Below, piece after piece: positions 31,640-43,794 of a stretch of DNA of 64,000 bases; position 1 is the first letter of the stretch, and each line of letters opens with the position of its first letter. Source of the DNA: Prionace glauca (taxonomy: Eukaryota; Chordata; Chondrichthyes; Carcharhiniformes; Carcharhinidae); assembly GCA_037974335.1 (NCBI GenBank), contig CM075760.1:69933627-69997626 (forward strand), read 5' to 3'. Below the pieces are notes generated by a model that searched no databases, was not told the origin of the DNA, and saw only the letters and a list, made by a program, of their open reading frames with translations. The translations under genes were made by a program, and so were the position numbers.

Positions 31640-31885
31640 CATTCGTCACAAATAAATTTGTGTTAACACTGCAATGAAGTTACTGTGAAAATTCCCGAGT
31701 CGCCACATTCCAGCATCTGTTCGGGTTACACTGAGGGAGAATTTAGCACGGCCCAATGCACCCTAACCAGGGCGTCTTTTGGACTATGGGAGGAAAGCGG
31801 AGCACCCGGAAGAAACCCATATAGACACGGGGAGAACGTGCAGACTCCGTACAGATAGTGACCCATGCCAGGAATCTCTCTTCCT
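31640..31885 (-). mobile_element. tRNA-derived SINE, partial
   Basis: Reversed tail (acactgcaatgaagttactg) and body (gggaggaaagcggagcaccc, acacggggagaacgtgcaga) of the common SINE. The tRNA-like head is missing. Confidence 0.85.
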
Positions 31886-31899
31886 TGAAGAAGGTCATT

Positions 31900-32990
31900 G
31901 TCTGACACTGTGTGGCGTGAATGTTACTCTCCCCTCCTCAACCAAAGCCTGAATGTGTTCTAAGTCTTGCTGCATATGGACACGGACTGCTCCAGTATCT
32001 GGGGAGTCGCTAATGTGCTGAACAGTGTGCAATCATTAGTGAACATCCCACTTCTGACCTTCTAATGAAGGGTGAAGATTAGGCCACACTATCCTGAGGA
32101 GTTCCTGCAGCAATACCCTGGGACTGAGCTGATTGGCTTTCAACAACCCCAACCACCTTACTCTGTACTCGGTGTGACTGAAGCCAGTGGAATGTTTACC
32201 CCCGGATCCCCATTGACTGCAGATTGGCTCAGGGTTCATGATGCCAACATCGGTCAAGTGTTGTGTTGATGTGGAGGGTGGGCACACTCACCTCATTAAA
32301 ACAGCTATTTCCACTATATTTGGACTAAGTTTAAATGATTTCTGGAACCGAATGCACCTAGTGGAACCCAGACTGAGCTTCATTGAGTAGATTATTATTA
32401 TTATTATTATTCCTGATCGGTTGATCCTCGATACTTTCTATTATTTTGATCGAGTGAGATCGCATTGGGCGATAATTGGCGGGGATGTATTTGCCCTTCC
32501 TTTTGCGATAGAACATGCCTGCTAATTTTCCACACTGTTGGGTATGTGATAGTGATGTAGCTATACTTTAATAGATTGGCCGGGGCGCAGCTCGCTCCAG
32601 AGCACAAATCATCATTATTATTGCTGAAATATTGTCAGGACCAATAATCCTTGCAGTGTCCAACCTCTTCAGCACAGGGTTAGGCCACAGATCAATCATG
32701 GTCATATTGCATGGTGGAGCGGGCTCCCGGGCTCGAATGGCTTACTCCTGTTCCAATCTTATCCTGTGAAAGGCATTGAGCTGCTTGGAAACTGGCATCT
32801 GTGATGCTGGGGACCTCAGGAGGAGGCCGAGATGGAAAATCCTCTCGGCACTTCTGGCGGAAGATTGTAGCAATTGTTTCAGTTTTGTTCTTCTCCATTT
32901 GCTGAGCTCTCACATCGCTAAGAAGTGTGGTTTTATTTAAGGCTCCTGCTGCGGTTAATTGCTTTAATGTCCACCACCATTCAGAACTGT
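31900..32990 (-). mobile_element. L2/Rex-like LINE, RT region, old
   Basis: In + orientation it contains actgctccagtatctgggga, gcaatcattagtgaacatcc (the reversed FADDC motif), ctgaggagttcctgcagcaa (reversed AGVPQGS), then gcattgggcgataattggc (reversed NYRPIS). This is the reverse of the jockey-superfamily LINE common in sharks and bony fish. A long (ATT)n run (32390-32412) and several disruptions interrupt it. Confidence 0.8.
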
Positions 32991-33419
32991 ATGTGGCAGA
33001 CCTGGAAAGTTAGATCCTACCTGGAAAAATTCGGATCAAGGTGATTGTGTGATGTATACATTGACATGTACTGGTGCAATACCAGTTTAAACAGCGTGCT
33101 ATATGTTATAATATATTATAATCATGTCTGGGGTCCATTCTAACATATATACATATGGAGGCCAATTCAAAATGAACAGATGCAGGGTCCAGTGTATTGT
33201 TGCAGTCCATGCTTCATGTAATGTAACCCACCAAGATTTATTTCCATCTGCTGGCAAAACATTGTAATTACAGTTAGTGTGAAAATATCATTGTCAGGTA
33301 TGATCTATGGTATCAATGCAACAAGAATTCACATCCATTAATGTCATATCACATCCCCTTCTGCAAGGTGCCAACATTTATGGTGCAATGAATTGTACCT
33401 GTCCGTTGCTGAATTATGC

Positions 33420-34210
33420 AGATTAAGTGGTGTACGGCAGGAATCTGTCTGGGGCCTCAATTATTTACAATATTCATTAAGGGCTTAGATAATGGGACAA
33501 AAAGTCAAATATCCAAATGATCGATTGTGATATAATTTTTAGATGGGACAACGCTAAATTTAGTGGATGCCAAACAGGATTCGGGGTTCGGCACATAGTT
33601 TCTTAAAATGTTACGATCTGCTGCAGAAAACAATCCTTAAGACCAATGGAATGGTCCCTTCATATCCAAAGGACTGGGGGATACGGAGGCAGATGTTGTG
33701 CTCCAATTGTACACAATCCTTGTTCCATCCCAATTAGAGTACTGTGAGCAAGTATGGGCAACATATCTTTGGAAAAATGTTAACTCTGGACGGAGTTCAA
33801 CGCAAGTTGCGAGGAGAGATCAGACGAATTAAGACATTTTTCTCTCGAATTCAGAAGTTTGAAGGCTGTTCTGATAGAAACCAATGAAATACCTGCAGGG
33901 AAGGACTGTTTCCATTAGTTGAAGGTTCGAGATTAAAAGACCATAGTTTAAAAAAAAATAGGGAAAGGCCTTTCAGGAGAGTTGATAGAAAACATTAGTA
34001 CAAGTCCAGAGAGGTGAATGATTGGAACTCTCTTTGGCAATTGCCGGTGGGAGCTGGTACAATTGTTAAATATAAGTCTGAGGTCTTCTTTAATTGAACA
34101 GGTGTCTCAAGAGATATGGACTCAGCGAAGCCAAAATGGATTCGGCCACAGATCAGCCATGATCTTATTAAATGGTGGGGCCAGTTCTAGGAGCTAGTGG
34201 CCTACTCCTG
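33420..34210 (+). mobile_element. old CR1-like LINE, RT to 3' end, decayed
   Basis: gtggtgtacggcaggaatct (SGVRQES) opens the fragment. ccaattagagtactgtgagc (QLEYCEQ) and a 3' UTR with cagatcagccatgatcttat and ggcctactcctgtggctatg follow. The frame is broken throughout. Confidence 0.75.
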
Positions 34211-34456
34211 TGGCTATGTTCCGATGTTGCCAGGGCAGCATCAGATGAAAATGGCTCAATCCATGGGAATGTATTTTTGTTGATTTTGGTTAAAAGGAGG
34301 GGTGTTGCCCAGGGAGCTATTGGAGACCACGGGACCTTTAATGTCCAGCTCAGCAAACATGGCGTTAGGGAAAATGTTCCTCATTCCATTTGAAATTTAG
34401 TTGGGTCTCTGAAGGCTCCCAGGAAGCCAAGATGTAGTTTTAAGTTGAAAGAAAAC

Positions 34457-34479
34457 GTGTGTGTGTGTGTGTGTGTGTG
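34457..34479. repeat. (GT)n microsatellite
   Basis: About 11 GT dinucleotides without interruption. Confidence 0.95.
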
Positions 34480-34635
34480 AAAGGGAAACAATTTCTGGGG
34501 AAGAATGAGAACGATAGAATATGTGTGTGTGCGTCTTTGTGTGTTGTCTGATAAATTTCATATAATTTACAAATCAACATCACAATTAAAACCGGCATCC
34601 TTCCATTTCCAATAGAAAAGTTAGAATCACAGTAA

Positions 34636-36800
34636 ACACATGTCCACGGTCGGCAAGTGGGAGGCTTTCAAGGGAAAACTGAAAAGGTTGCAGGAAAGAC
34701 ATGTCCCGGTTAAGAGGAAGGATGGGAAAGGTAGGATTAGAGAGCTGTGGATTGCAGGGGATATTGAGGACTTGGTCAGGAAGAAGAGGGAGGCATATGT
34801 TAGGTCTAAGCAACTGGGAACGGGAAGAGCACTGGAGGAATATAGAGAGAGCAGGAGGGAGCTCAAAAGGGGAGTTAGAAGGGCGAAAAGGGGGCATAAA
34901 ATGGCTTTGGCGGATAGGATTAAGGGAAATCCAAAGGCATTTTACTCTTATATCAGGAACAAAAGGATGGTTAGAGGGAAATTCGGTCCTCTTAGGGACA
35001 AAGGAGGGGAACTGTGCATAGAGTCTGAAGGAATGGGAGAGATCCTAAATGAATACTTTGCGTCAGTATTCACGAAGGAGAGGGGTTTGATGTCTTGTAA
35101 TGTCTTGGAGGGAGCTGTAGACCAGTTGAAGGAAATATCCATTACGAGAGAAGAAGTGTTAGGGTTTTTAGGCAGCATAAAAACTGATAAAGCTCCGGGA
35201 CCTGATGGTATTTATCCCAGGCTGCTTAGGGAGGTGAGAGATGAAATTGCTAGGCCTCTGACGCAAATCTTTGTCTCTTCTTTGGACACAGGTGAGGTCC
35301 CAGAGGACTGGAGGATAGATAATGTGGTACCGTTGTTTAAAAAGGGCAGTCGGGATAACCCTGGTAATTATAGGCAGTGGTAGGAAAGTTGTTGGAATAA
35401 ATTCTTAGGGATAGGATGTATCAGCATGTGGAGGGTTGCGATCTGATTAGGGATACGCAGCATGGCTTTGTTAAGGGGAGGTCTTGCCTTACGAATCTGG
35501 TACAATGTTTTGAGGAGGTGACAAAAACGGTTGACGAAGGACAAGCCGTTGATGTCGTCTACATGGATTTCAGTAAGGCGTTTGACAAAGTCCCTCATGG
35601 TGGGTTGGTTGAAAAGGTTAAGGCTCATGGGATACAGGGAAAAGTATCTAGATGGATTGAAAACTGGCTAGTTAACAGGAGACAGAGAGTAGTAGTGGAT
35701 GGGTCCTTTTCTAGCTGGAGGTCTGTCACCAGTAGTGTGCCACAGGGCTCAGTACTGGGACCTCTTCTATTCGTAATATATATAAATGTCTTGGAACAGG
35801 GCGTACATGGTGTGATCAGCAAATTTGCAGATGACACAAAGATGGCAGGATTGGCGGGCAGTGAGGAGCAGTGTCTGGCAATACAGCAGGATATAGATAG
35901 GCTGGTATATTGGGCAGATAAATAGATCGAATTTAATCCTGATAAATGCGAGGTGATGCATTTTGGAAGGAATAATGTCGAGGGGAGTTGTATGATAAAG
36001 GGTAGACCTATTAAGTGTATAGAAATGCAGAGGAACCTGGGAGTGCAAGTTCACAAGTCTTTGAAGGTGGCAACTCAGGCGAAGAAAGCTTATGGTATGC
36101 TAGCCTTTATAGGAAGGGGTATAGAATATAAGAGTTGGCGTCCAATGCTACAGTTGTACAGAACTGGTGGTGGAGGCAGGCACGTTGGAGTTGTTTAAGG
36201 TTGACTTAGATAGACACATGAGCGAAACAGGGATGGAGGGTTATAGTAGATGGTATTAAAAAGGGTCAGAGCTTCGGGACGACACTGGAAATGTAGTATT
36301 ACATGTTAATGTTTTGTCTCTTTTAATCCACATGTGTCGGTCCACCTTGTTGTCAAACGAGGGACATTCACACGGTGGGTCGTGCATGGGCTGCTCTTGG
36401 AGGTTCCGGGAGTGGCCTAGTACTTCATGTCGGTGTGTGTGCTTAAACCTGGACCAGCAGATGGGCACCACAACAGCTCACTGACTAGCACTGCTGGCTG
36501 TGCAGGCACATGGATTTGGGCCTGTGTCTGTGGGAGTTTGTGCATTCTCCCTGAGGTTGCGTGGATTTCCTCCGGGTGTTCCGGTTTCCTCCCACACCCC
36601 AAAGATGAGCTCTTAGGCTGATTGGTGTATCAAATTGACCCTACACTATTCTCCCCTGAATCTGGCTACATTAGGGGTACCATTCGCATACACACGGGAC
36701 AGGGTAGGTGTAGGAAAATGCTTTGTTGAAATGGCGGCGCGGGCTCGTTGGGCCGAAGGGCCTGTTTCCCGTGCTGGGTTGTTCCTTGTTCTTCTTTGTT
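34636..36800 (+). mobile_element. CR1-clade LINE, long copy with internal deletions and 3' UTR
   Basis: This copy starts in the linker between endonuclease and RT (TVGKWEAFKGKLKRLQ; long open frame 34640-35383). It continues through KAPGPDGIYP and VPLFKKGSRDNPGNYR, where a short stretch of motif 1 is lost. It then resumes with DTQHGFVKGRSCLTNL, VVYMDFSKAFDKVPH, SSVPQGSVLGPLLF, KFADDTKMAG and HFGRNN. At about 36160 it jumps from LYRT to GGGGRHVGVV, omitting about 110 codons. A long 3' UTR (36200-36800) contains a SINE-like stretch (gtggatttcctccgggtgtt) and ends in tgttccttgttcttctttgt. It is the longest CR1 copy in the window. Confidence 0.9.
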
Positions 36801-37835
36801 CCAGAACGTTGGTTAGACCGCATTTGGAGTACTGCGTCCAGTTCTGGTCACATTACTACCGGAAGGACGTGGAAACCCTGGAGAGAGCGCAGAGGAGGTT
36901 TACCAGGATGCTGCCTGGTATGGAAGGACTGGGGTATGAGGAAAGATTTGGTAAACTGGGGCTGTTTTCCTTAGAAAGACGGAGATTGAGGGTGGATCTA
37001 ATAGAGGTGTATAAAACCAAGAAGGGTATAGATAGAGTAAACAGTGGCAAGCTTTTTCCTAGATTGGAGACAAATATCACGAGGGGACAATGACTTAAGG
37101 TGAGGGATTTGGATGCTAGAGGGAGGTTTTTCACACAGAGGGTCGTGGGGGTATGGAATGCACTACCAAGTAAGGTGGTGGAGGCAGGCACGCTGGACTT
37201 GTTTAAGGTTTACTTAGATAGACACATGAGCAAATTAGGGATGGAGGGTTATAGGAGATTGTTTTAATAAGGATCTGAGCCTCGGGACGTTCCTGGAAAT
37301 CTAATGCTACATGTGTTGATATTTTTCTCTTTTACTCCACAGGTGTGTCGGTCCACCTTGTTGTCTAACGAGGGGCATGCACACGGTGGGTCGTGTGTGG
37401 GCTGCTCTTGGATGTTTCGAGAGTGGCCTAGTACTTTGCGTCGTTTGTGTATGCTTAAAACTGGACCAACAGATGGGCACCACAACAGCTCAGTGACTAT
37501 CACTGTTGGCTGTGCAGATACATGGATTTAGGCCAGTGTCTGTGGGAATTTGCGCTTTCTCCCTGTGGTTGCGTGGGTTTTCTCCGGGTGCTCCGGTTTC
37601 CTCCCACACCCCAAAGATGTGCTCTTCGGCTGATTGGTGTAACAAATTGTCCCTAAATTATTCTCCCCTTAATCTGGTTTCCTATGGGGGTACCATAAGC
37701 ATAGACACGGGTCAAGGGTGGAGGAGGAAAAACGCATTGTTAAAATGGCAGTGTGAGCTCGTTGGGCCGAAGGGCCTGTTTCCTGTGCTGTGTTGTTCTT
37801 TGTTCTTTGTTTTTTGTTCTTTGCTATATTCATTT
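36801..37835 (+). mobile_element. CR1-clade LINE, C-terminal ORF2 piece plus 3' UTR, head-to-tail with the previous copy
   Basis: Right after the 3' microsatellite of the previous copy, cagaacgttggttagaccgc opens [19 protein letters not shown], then RRFTRMLPGMEG, LFSLERRRLRVDLIEVYK and, after one TGA at about 37091, FFTQRVVGVWNALPSKVVEAG. This is exactly the segment missing at 36160. The same 3' UTR follows (37265-37835), ending in ttctttgttctttgttt. Confidence 0.9.
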
Positions 37836-38430
37836 TAGCTTGGTGTCTTTCTTCACATTTCACATTTGTTGATGACTGAGGAGGACAATTTTTGAGAGGT
37901 TGATTCAACCCTAAGTGTTGTCCATAAGCTATCAGTTGTGTTGTAAATTGTCCTTTTCTGTGTCATAAATGAGACTGAGAATTTTCTGATGGAGAGCTTA
38001 GTTCCCCGAAATGTGTCGTCTCTGACTTGATGTTAGTATCGAATGTCTTACTGAGATTCATCCATGTACGGGTATAATATGTATATCTCCCAACATAAAC
38101 TGCGCTTCAGGTTAATCCCGGTCTTCAAGCAGATGAGTAACACAATTGTCATCCTATCAAAGGCCTGTCCCGTAATGTTAAGATTGAGATACACCTACAG
38201 ATGTTGCCATCTCTTCTGTCGGCCTTGTCTTCGGATAGTGTGATGTTTCTGAATCATGAATCTCCTGTGGAATGGAACCTATCTTCTGGCAGAGAAAGAG
38301 AAGGTCATAAATGTTCAGAAAGTTGATATTTATTTCCATCAGTTGCCATCCATTTACAAAGATGCCTAACTGTGTTCATTAGTTATCATCCATTCATAAA
38401 CATTGATATGTTGATGTTTTAATTTAAGGG
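37836..38430. other. no feature recognised
   Basis: AT-rich sequence between two LINE copies. No gene or RNA identified. Confidence 0.4.
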
Positions 38431-38432
38431 AT

Positions 38433-39125
38433 ATGGATGTTGCTGGCCTAGTCAGTATTTGTTGCCTATTCCTCATTGCCTTTAGTAAACTGGTGGTAAG
38501 CTACCTTCTTGAATTGCTGCAGACCCTGTGGTGTAGATACCCATACGGTCCTGTTACAGAGGCAGTTCTGGGATCTCGGTCCCGCGACAGTGATGGAAGG
38601 ATGATATATTTCCACATCAGGTATATGACTAACTTGGAGGGGAACTTATAGGTGATATTTCCTGGTAACTGTTACCCTGTTCTTGCAAATAGCAACCCAC
38701 TGTGTGGCTTTTTAAGGAGCCTTGGTGAGGTTCGGAAGTGAAACTTGTAGATGGTACATAACGATGCTCTGTGTGGAGGAGGGAGTGTTATTCCTGTCAA
38801 GCCGGCTGCTTTGGCCTGAATGGGATGAAGATTTTTGAATGTTGTTTGAGCTGTACCTATTCAAGTAAGTGGAGAGAACCATTTTTTTCCCCTAATATGT
38901 GTCGTGCAGGTGGTGCACAGGTTTGGGGAGTTAGGAGGTGGGTTACTCACAGCAGGCTGAGCTGATATTCCAGCTGGAGCATGAATATACCCAGCTAACA
39001 CAGCGATTACCCAATGGTAACCTCGAAGATGTTGATAGTTATTGATTCAGTGTTGCAATATCATTGAGTGACAAGGGGCAACGGTCAGATTCCACATTTT
39101 TGGAGGTGGTCATCGCCTGACGCCA
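38433..39125 (-). mobile_element. L2/Rex-like LINE, 3' third, old
   Basis: In + orientation, ggtggtaagctaccttcttg, cagaccctgtggtgtagata, aaggagccttggtgaggttc and taggaggtgggttactcaca are in the reversed order of the family's ORF end. Same family as 31900-32990. Confidence 0.8.
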
Positions 39126-39227
39126 ATATTACCAATAATTCTCCATTCACAAAAATAAATAGTAAAAATTCACAAAAATAAATAAATAAAAATAAATAAA
39201 TTCTCAAAAATAAATAATTACTTTTTC

Positions 39228-39780
39228 TAGGGCGAAAAACTGCAGCATGCTACGGTGCAGAGGGACCTGAGGGTCCTTGTGCATGAGTCGCAAAAACCCA
39301 GCCGGCAGGTGCAGCACGTGATCAGGAAGGCGAATGGGATGCTGGCCTTTATAGCGAGGGGGATTGAATATAAAAGTAGGGAGGTCTTGCTGCAGCTGTA
39401 TAGGGCATTGGTGAGGCCGCAGCTGGAGTACTGTGTGCAGTTTTGGGCGCCGCACCTGCGCAAAGATATTTTGGCCCTGGATGGAATGCAGAGGGGGGTC
39501 ACTCGGCTGATACCGGAGATGAGAGGGTTGAACTTTGAAGAGAGGCTGAATAGACTGGGTCTGTACTGGTTGGAATTTAGAAGGATGAGGGGGGATCTTA
39601 TAGAGACGATAAGATAATGAAGGGGATGGATAGGATAGAGGTAGAGAGATTCTTCCCGCTCAAAAAAGACAGTAGGACTAGAGGGCACAGCCTCAAGATA
39701 AGGGGGGGGGGGGGCGGCAGTTTAGAATGGAGTTGAGGAGGAACTTCTTCACTCAAAGGGTGGTGAATCTCTGGAATTAA
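39228..39780 (+). mobile_element. CR1-clade LINE, 3' part of ORF2
   Basis: A clean stretch (39255-39617) reads [59 protein letters not shown] and LYWLEFRRMRGDLIE. The ORF2 tail follows with a G-run shift at 39705-39714, and the copy stops at gtggtgaatctctggaatta. Same subfamily as 1-349. Confidence 0.88.
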
Positions 39781-41362
39781 ATTAAATTAAATTGAGATTA
39801 AATCCGACCATGGCAGCAGGTGGAATTTGAATTCAATCAATAAATTTTGATTCATACTGATAGTGACGAGATAACCCTCTGATTCCCCAGTGAAGGGCAT
39901 CTGCCATCCCTACTTGGTCTCAGCAGGGTGTAACTCAAGATGGACCGCCATATATATAACTGGGCAATTCCTTCTGAGATGCCCTAACACACCACTCAGC
40001 TGAAAAGGAATTAAGCACAGGAAATAAATGTTGTTCTTTCCAGAGACCCCCACGTCCCATGGAAGAATAAAGTGAAATAAAACACCAGCCTACATGTTTA
40101 TGCAGTATCAGATATATCACCTCTCTGAATCAACTCTCACAATCTGCCTGTATTTATTTCTATCCATCCATCACAGTGTATTGTTGGGTTGGAGAGATCA
40201 TCATTGTTACTAACAAGGTGCCAGAGAATCTGGGTAGCTTTCTTTTCCAATGAAATGGGAAGCATTTATGTAGGTTTACAGCTTTAAAAAATAATAATTA
40301 AGTTGCCTCGAGTTGTTGCTGGGCAGATTTGTTTATAAATAGGCTCTATTGACAATGCTAAGAGTTTGAAGTTGGCTTGCAGCCAACTGTTCAGTACTGA
40401 GGAAACAGATCTTTGACTTACTGAACAAACACCGTCAGATGCTTCCTGTAAATATCTTGGGGTAGTTGGCAGCAGGTTGGACCGCTGCCAAATACTGCGT
40501 GGGACAGATTAGCGCGAATATGTAAGGATAAAATGGGACTTATCCAGTTATACAATAAATGCTTGATTCCCATAATAAAGACAGGTTTTTAAATGGTATT
40601 CCTTCCAAGCAAATAATTTAAAGGGCTGCACTGTGATTAAACAGTATGGGGAGCGAGTAAATTGGCCAGATGCTATTTCATTTGTCTATCTTCCAAATAA
40701 ATGTCCTTCCAACAATTAAAGCCACTTTGTGAGTAACTTCATGACGTGGAAGAAAGAGATTTTGACCTCCCCACCCCCAAAGTCCAATGAGATCAGTGCA
40801 ATGGCCCCAAAATAAAAATAATTAAAAGTAAAATAAAATCATACAATTGTCTTGAAAAGCGCAGATACCTGGAATATTCTAAGTGTTCTGCACCTCTTTA
40901 AAAAGACAACCTCTCTTATTCCTGATCAGCACCATGTTCTGTTTTCCAGCACAATCTGATTTCGATTATTTAACAGTCGCTCTCACAGCTGCCAATGAGT
41001 GAAGAAACGGCCTGGTTTAGTGGAAGACAAATCATTTATTTTTGTGATATTGTGCAATATGCCACAAAGTCCTAATATCCTGAGTTCCCACTGCCAGTGA
41101 ATGTTCTACAGCCGGTGGCCAATAAAATGAGCAGCAGTGATTTGGATGTTGACAAAGAACTTTCCTGATCACCGTGTCCATTCGGATTCTATAAATTCTC
41201 TGTCAAAGGTTGATGTCGATGTCATGTTTCCCTGTCAGCTCAATTAATTATAAGTCCACCAGTTTTCTTTCAGTGTTAATTTTCACAGGGTAAAGGAGCC
41301 TTTGGGGAAATCTAACGTGTAATATTGCATCACATGAGGATTGTCCTTTTTGAATTAATTTG

Positions 41363-41660
41363 TGGATGGCACAGTGGCATATATGTTAGGGTTTCTGCCT
41401 CAAAGCGCCAGGGACCCGGGTTCAACTCCCAGTTTGGGTCTGTCTGTGTGGATTCTGCATATTCTCCAATTGCTTTCTCATTTACTCACATTGTTCAAGG
41501 ATATGCCGCTTAGGTTGATCCACGATGATGAATTGTCCAATCGTGTCAAGAGAATTAGCGGGGAATATACGTGGGGTGATGGGGATAGACTGAGGTGGGA
41601 GTGTTGTGGGTTTGGGCCTGTTAGGCCAAAAGGCCTTCTTCTGCTCTGTAATGATTCTAT
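41363..41660 (+). mobile_element. tRNA-derived SINE inside copy A
   Basis: Head (gatggcacagtggcatatat, B box GGTTCAACTCC) and a diverged body end in gttaggccaaaaggccttct and aatgattctatga. It is absent at the equivalent point of copy B, so it was inserted after the duplication or lost from B. Confidence 0.85.
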
Positions 41661-41689
41661 GACATGGGCACCTTTGACTGATCAGAATT

Positions 41690-41950
41690 TATTGCCTACT
41701 TCTTGTCCGAGGGCAGTGAGAGTCATCACATTGCTATGGCTCTTGGATCACACATAGGCCAGACCAGGTAAGGACGGCAGATTCCCTTCTCTAAAATACA
41801 TTAGTGAAGCAGGTAGGTTTTTACACAATCGACAATGATATCATGACCATAAGTGGATTCTTATTTCCAGACGCTTTTTTTACTGAATTTAAATCCCACC
41901 ATCTGTGGTGGTGGGATTCGAAGTCGGGTCCTGAGAACATTAGTTAAGTT
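41690..41950 (-). mobile_element. second SINE family, reversed
   Basis: cacataggccagaccaggta, aggacggcagattcccttct, acacaatcgacaatgatatc and ttcgaagtcgggtcctgaga are in the reversed order of the second tRNA SINE family. + strand relatives lie at 39790-39920 and 48745-48920. Confidence 0.75.
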
Positions 41951-42385
41951 TGTGCATTAATTGCCGAGCGATAACATGAGGCCATTTCTTCCCTCCTTCT
42001 TGTATCCAGTCCCAAATTACAGTGACGGCTACCCACACCTGAAATAAAATCATCCCAGCAATTAGTTACATAAATCGATAATAATTCTTCAAATGGATTA
42101 TATTTTTGCTGCAATGTGCAAATCAGACTGACGTTTTTACTCTGATAAGGTAATGTCATCTTACCTCTATTCTCTTGTGAAAGGGGGTGCAGAATTAAGG
42201 GACTCGATTTACAATCAAATTGTTTTTCTCTCTATAACAGAGGCTCAAATATAATTTCACCTTTTGGTCTAGCAGAGACGTTCCAATGGATCTCACTCTT
42301 TCTGCCTCAGTGTTAGTCTGTCTCTTGAATATTCCAGTGTCAGCAATCAATTCACTGGGAATAATCCTCGGTGTTTTTTGATATA

Positions 42386-42690
42386 TTTTATTTGATTTAT
42401 TATTATCACACACATTAGTACACAGTCTTGCGCACTATACAGACAGAGCATACCGTGCATAGAGAAGGAAGGGAGAGAGTGAAGAATATTATGTTGCAGT
42501 CATAGCTCGGGTCTAGAAAAATATCAATTTAATGCGAGGTAGATCCATTCAAAACTCTGATTGCAGCTGTAAAGAAATAGTTTCTGAGTCGGTTTGTAAT
42601 CTCCTCAGAATTTGTTTTTTACCTAGTCCCCGATGGAAAAAGGTGAGAGAGTGTGTCCGGGGTGAGGTGTGTTTTCTTTTCATAGCTTTT
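42386..42690 (-). mobile_element. interspersed repeat inserted in the VH leader intron of copy A
   Basis: tttatttgatttattattat, then cttgcgcactatacagacag, agcataccgtgcatagagaa and agttcctgagtcggt-type sequence belong to a repeat I recognise as common in sharks and rays. It interrupts leader-intron sequence that is continuous in copy B (51000-51115). The family name and strand are uncertain. Confidence 0.6.
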
Positions 42691-42699
42691 GTTTAAAGT

Positions 42700-42950
42700 G
42701 TCGAATCGGAGGTTGTGTTGACTCAGCCAGAGGCAGAAACCGGGCATCCCTGAGACTCCCTGAGACTGAGCTGTAAAGACAAAGTGTTCAACATGGGCAG
42801 CAACTGGATGGTCTGGGTCCGACCCGTCCCTGATAGGGTTTATAGTCTCTCCTTCAGTATGATAGTCTTGGATTAATCCACAATTCCTCCGCCCAAGAAA
42901 TTCAGAATCAATTTATTCCACCCAAAGACACTTAAAACAACGTGAAGAGA
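42700..42950 (+). pseudogene. immunoglobulin VH pseudogene, copy A
   Basis: The stretch reads SEVVLTQPEAETGHP, a TGA at 42751-42753, then DSLRLSCKDKVFNMGSNWMVW and VRPVPDR. This is FR1, CDR1 and the start of FR2 of a shark VH, with the FR1 Cys and FR2 Trp in place. CDR2 and FR3 have decayed (only cccaaagacacttaaaacaa is recognisable), and the YYC end and recombination signal are missing because a repeat begins at 42961. No leader exon or promoter is visible upstream, and a repeat sits in the leader intron. It is the diverged duplicate of the VH at 50937-51420. Dead gene. Confidence 0.9.
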
Positions 42951-42960
42951 AAATGCTGGA

Positions 42961-43085
42961 CAGTCTCATGACATCTGGACTCGAAACGTCAGCTGTTCCC
43001 TCTTCTTACAAATATTGACAGGCCTGCTGAGATTTTCCAGCGTTTTCTCTTTGGGTTTGAATTCCAGAATCCACAGAATTGTTTT
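42961..43085 (+). mobile_element. common shark repeat (CTCGAAACGTC type), possibly Penelope-related
   Basis: catctggactcgaaacgtca, then cctgctgagattttccagcg and ttttctctttgggtttgaat. The same sequence type occurs at 8035-8125, 18185-18270, 19390-19480, 47335-47465 (reversed) and 47740-47830. The family assignment to Penelope-like ends is a guess. Fossil. Confidence 0.55.
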
Positions 43086-43794
43086 TATACTGCAAACAAC
43101 ATCTTCTCTTTGCAAATAACTATAAACCGAGTATTCCTATCTTTCCCCTGACTGTCCTACACAGACTCCAGTTCCATGTGATGAAAATAACCCTTCACCA
43201 CCACTGAAATATCCGAGAAAGCCACCCAGTTCTATTAAACCTGCAGTGGAACGTCACCCATCCAGAGGGCAGGTTTCAGCAAGATGGTTCACAATCACCA
43301 ATTAATGTTAACTTTGTCAGTGACGCTCGCATCCAGAAATTCAATAAAATCAGTGCAAATTGCTGCAGATTCCGGAAATCTAAAACTAAAACAGCAACAG
43401 TGCTACTCAGCATCTCAATGGGTATCATCAGAGAGAGAGAGAACCAGATTCGTATTTAATATCAGTGCCAGGATGTCAAATCTCTTGATATAATTATGAA
43501 CAGCAAGTCTGTTCTGTCCAATATCCGACCCAAATCCTCATTTGTCAAATAAAATCGCAAATTTGTTGGCCATTTATCACAACCGGGTTTGTGGGAGTTT
43601 GTGGTACGTAACTTACCTGGTTGGTTACAACATGGGGACAGTGACTAAATTCAGCAAAGGTACATCAGTGAGTTTTAATAACTTTGGGGCGACATGAGGT
43701 CGGGTAAAATGTTCTATACATTCAAATTTCCCCATAATTTGTAATACTTTGGAATCGCTGAGATTAATGTGAATATAATCACTGCTCTGCCTGA
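43086..43794. other. no D, J or C segments seen downstream of VH copy A
   Basis: I looked for WGQG-type J coding, heptamer-nonamer pairs and C-domain exons and found none here or further on to 48.7 kb. 43360-43450 is a reversed piece of the common shark repeat. Confidence 0.5.

Larger units (their letters stand above)
39785..42385. repeat. segmental duplication, copy A (upstream region of a VH gene)
   Basis: This copy matches 48740-51110 in order over most of its length. Shared points include gtgccagagaatctgggtag / gtgccagagaaggtggaaaa, ttgctgggcagatttgttta, ttgctgccaaatacagtgtg-type sequence, ttgtgatattgtgcaatatg and agccggtggccaataaaatg. Copy A also holds two SINEs (41363-41660, 41690-41950) absent from copy B, and lacks the segment corresponding to the promoter and leader exon of copy B. 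No gene is seen in its first 2.2 kb. Confidence 0.9.

Noticed and set aside
43600-43660. acaacatggggacagtgact as a possible JH relic for VH copy A
   Set aside because: No WGQG frame, no recombination signal before it and no splice donor after it.
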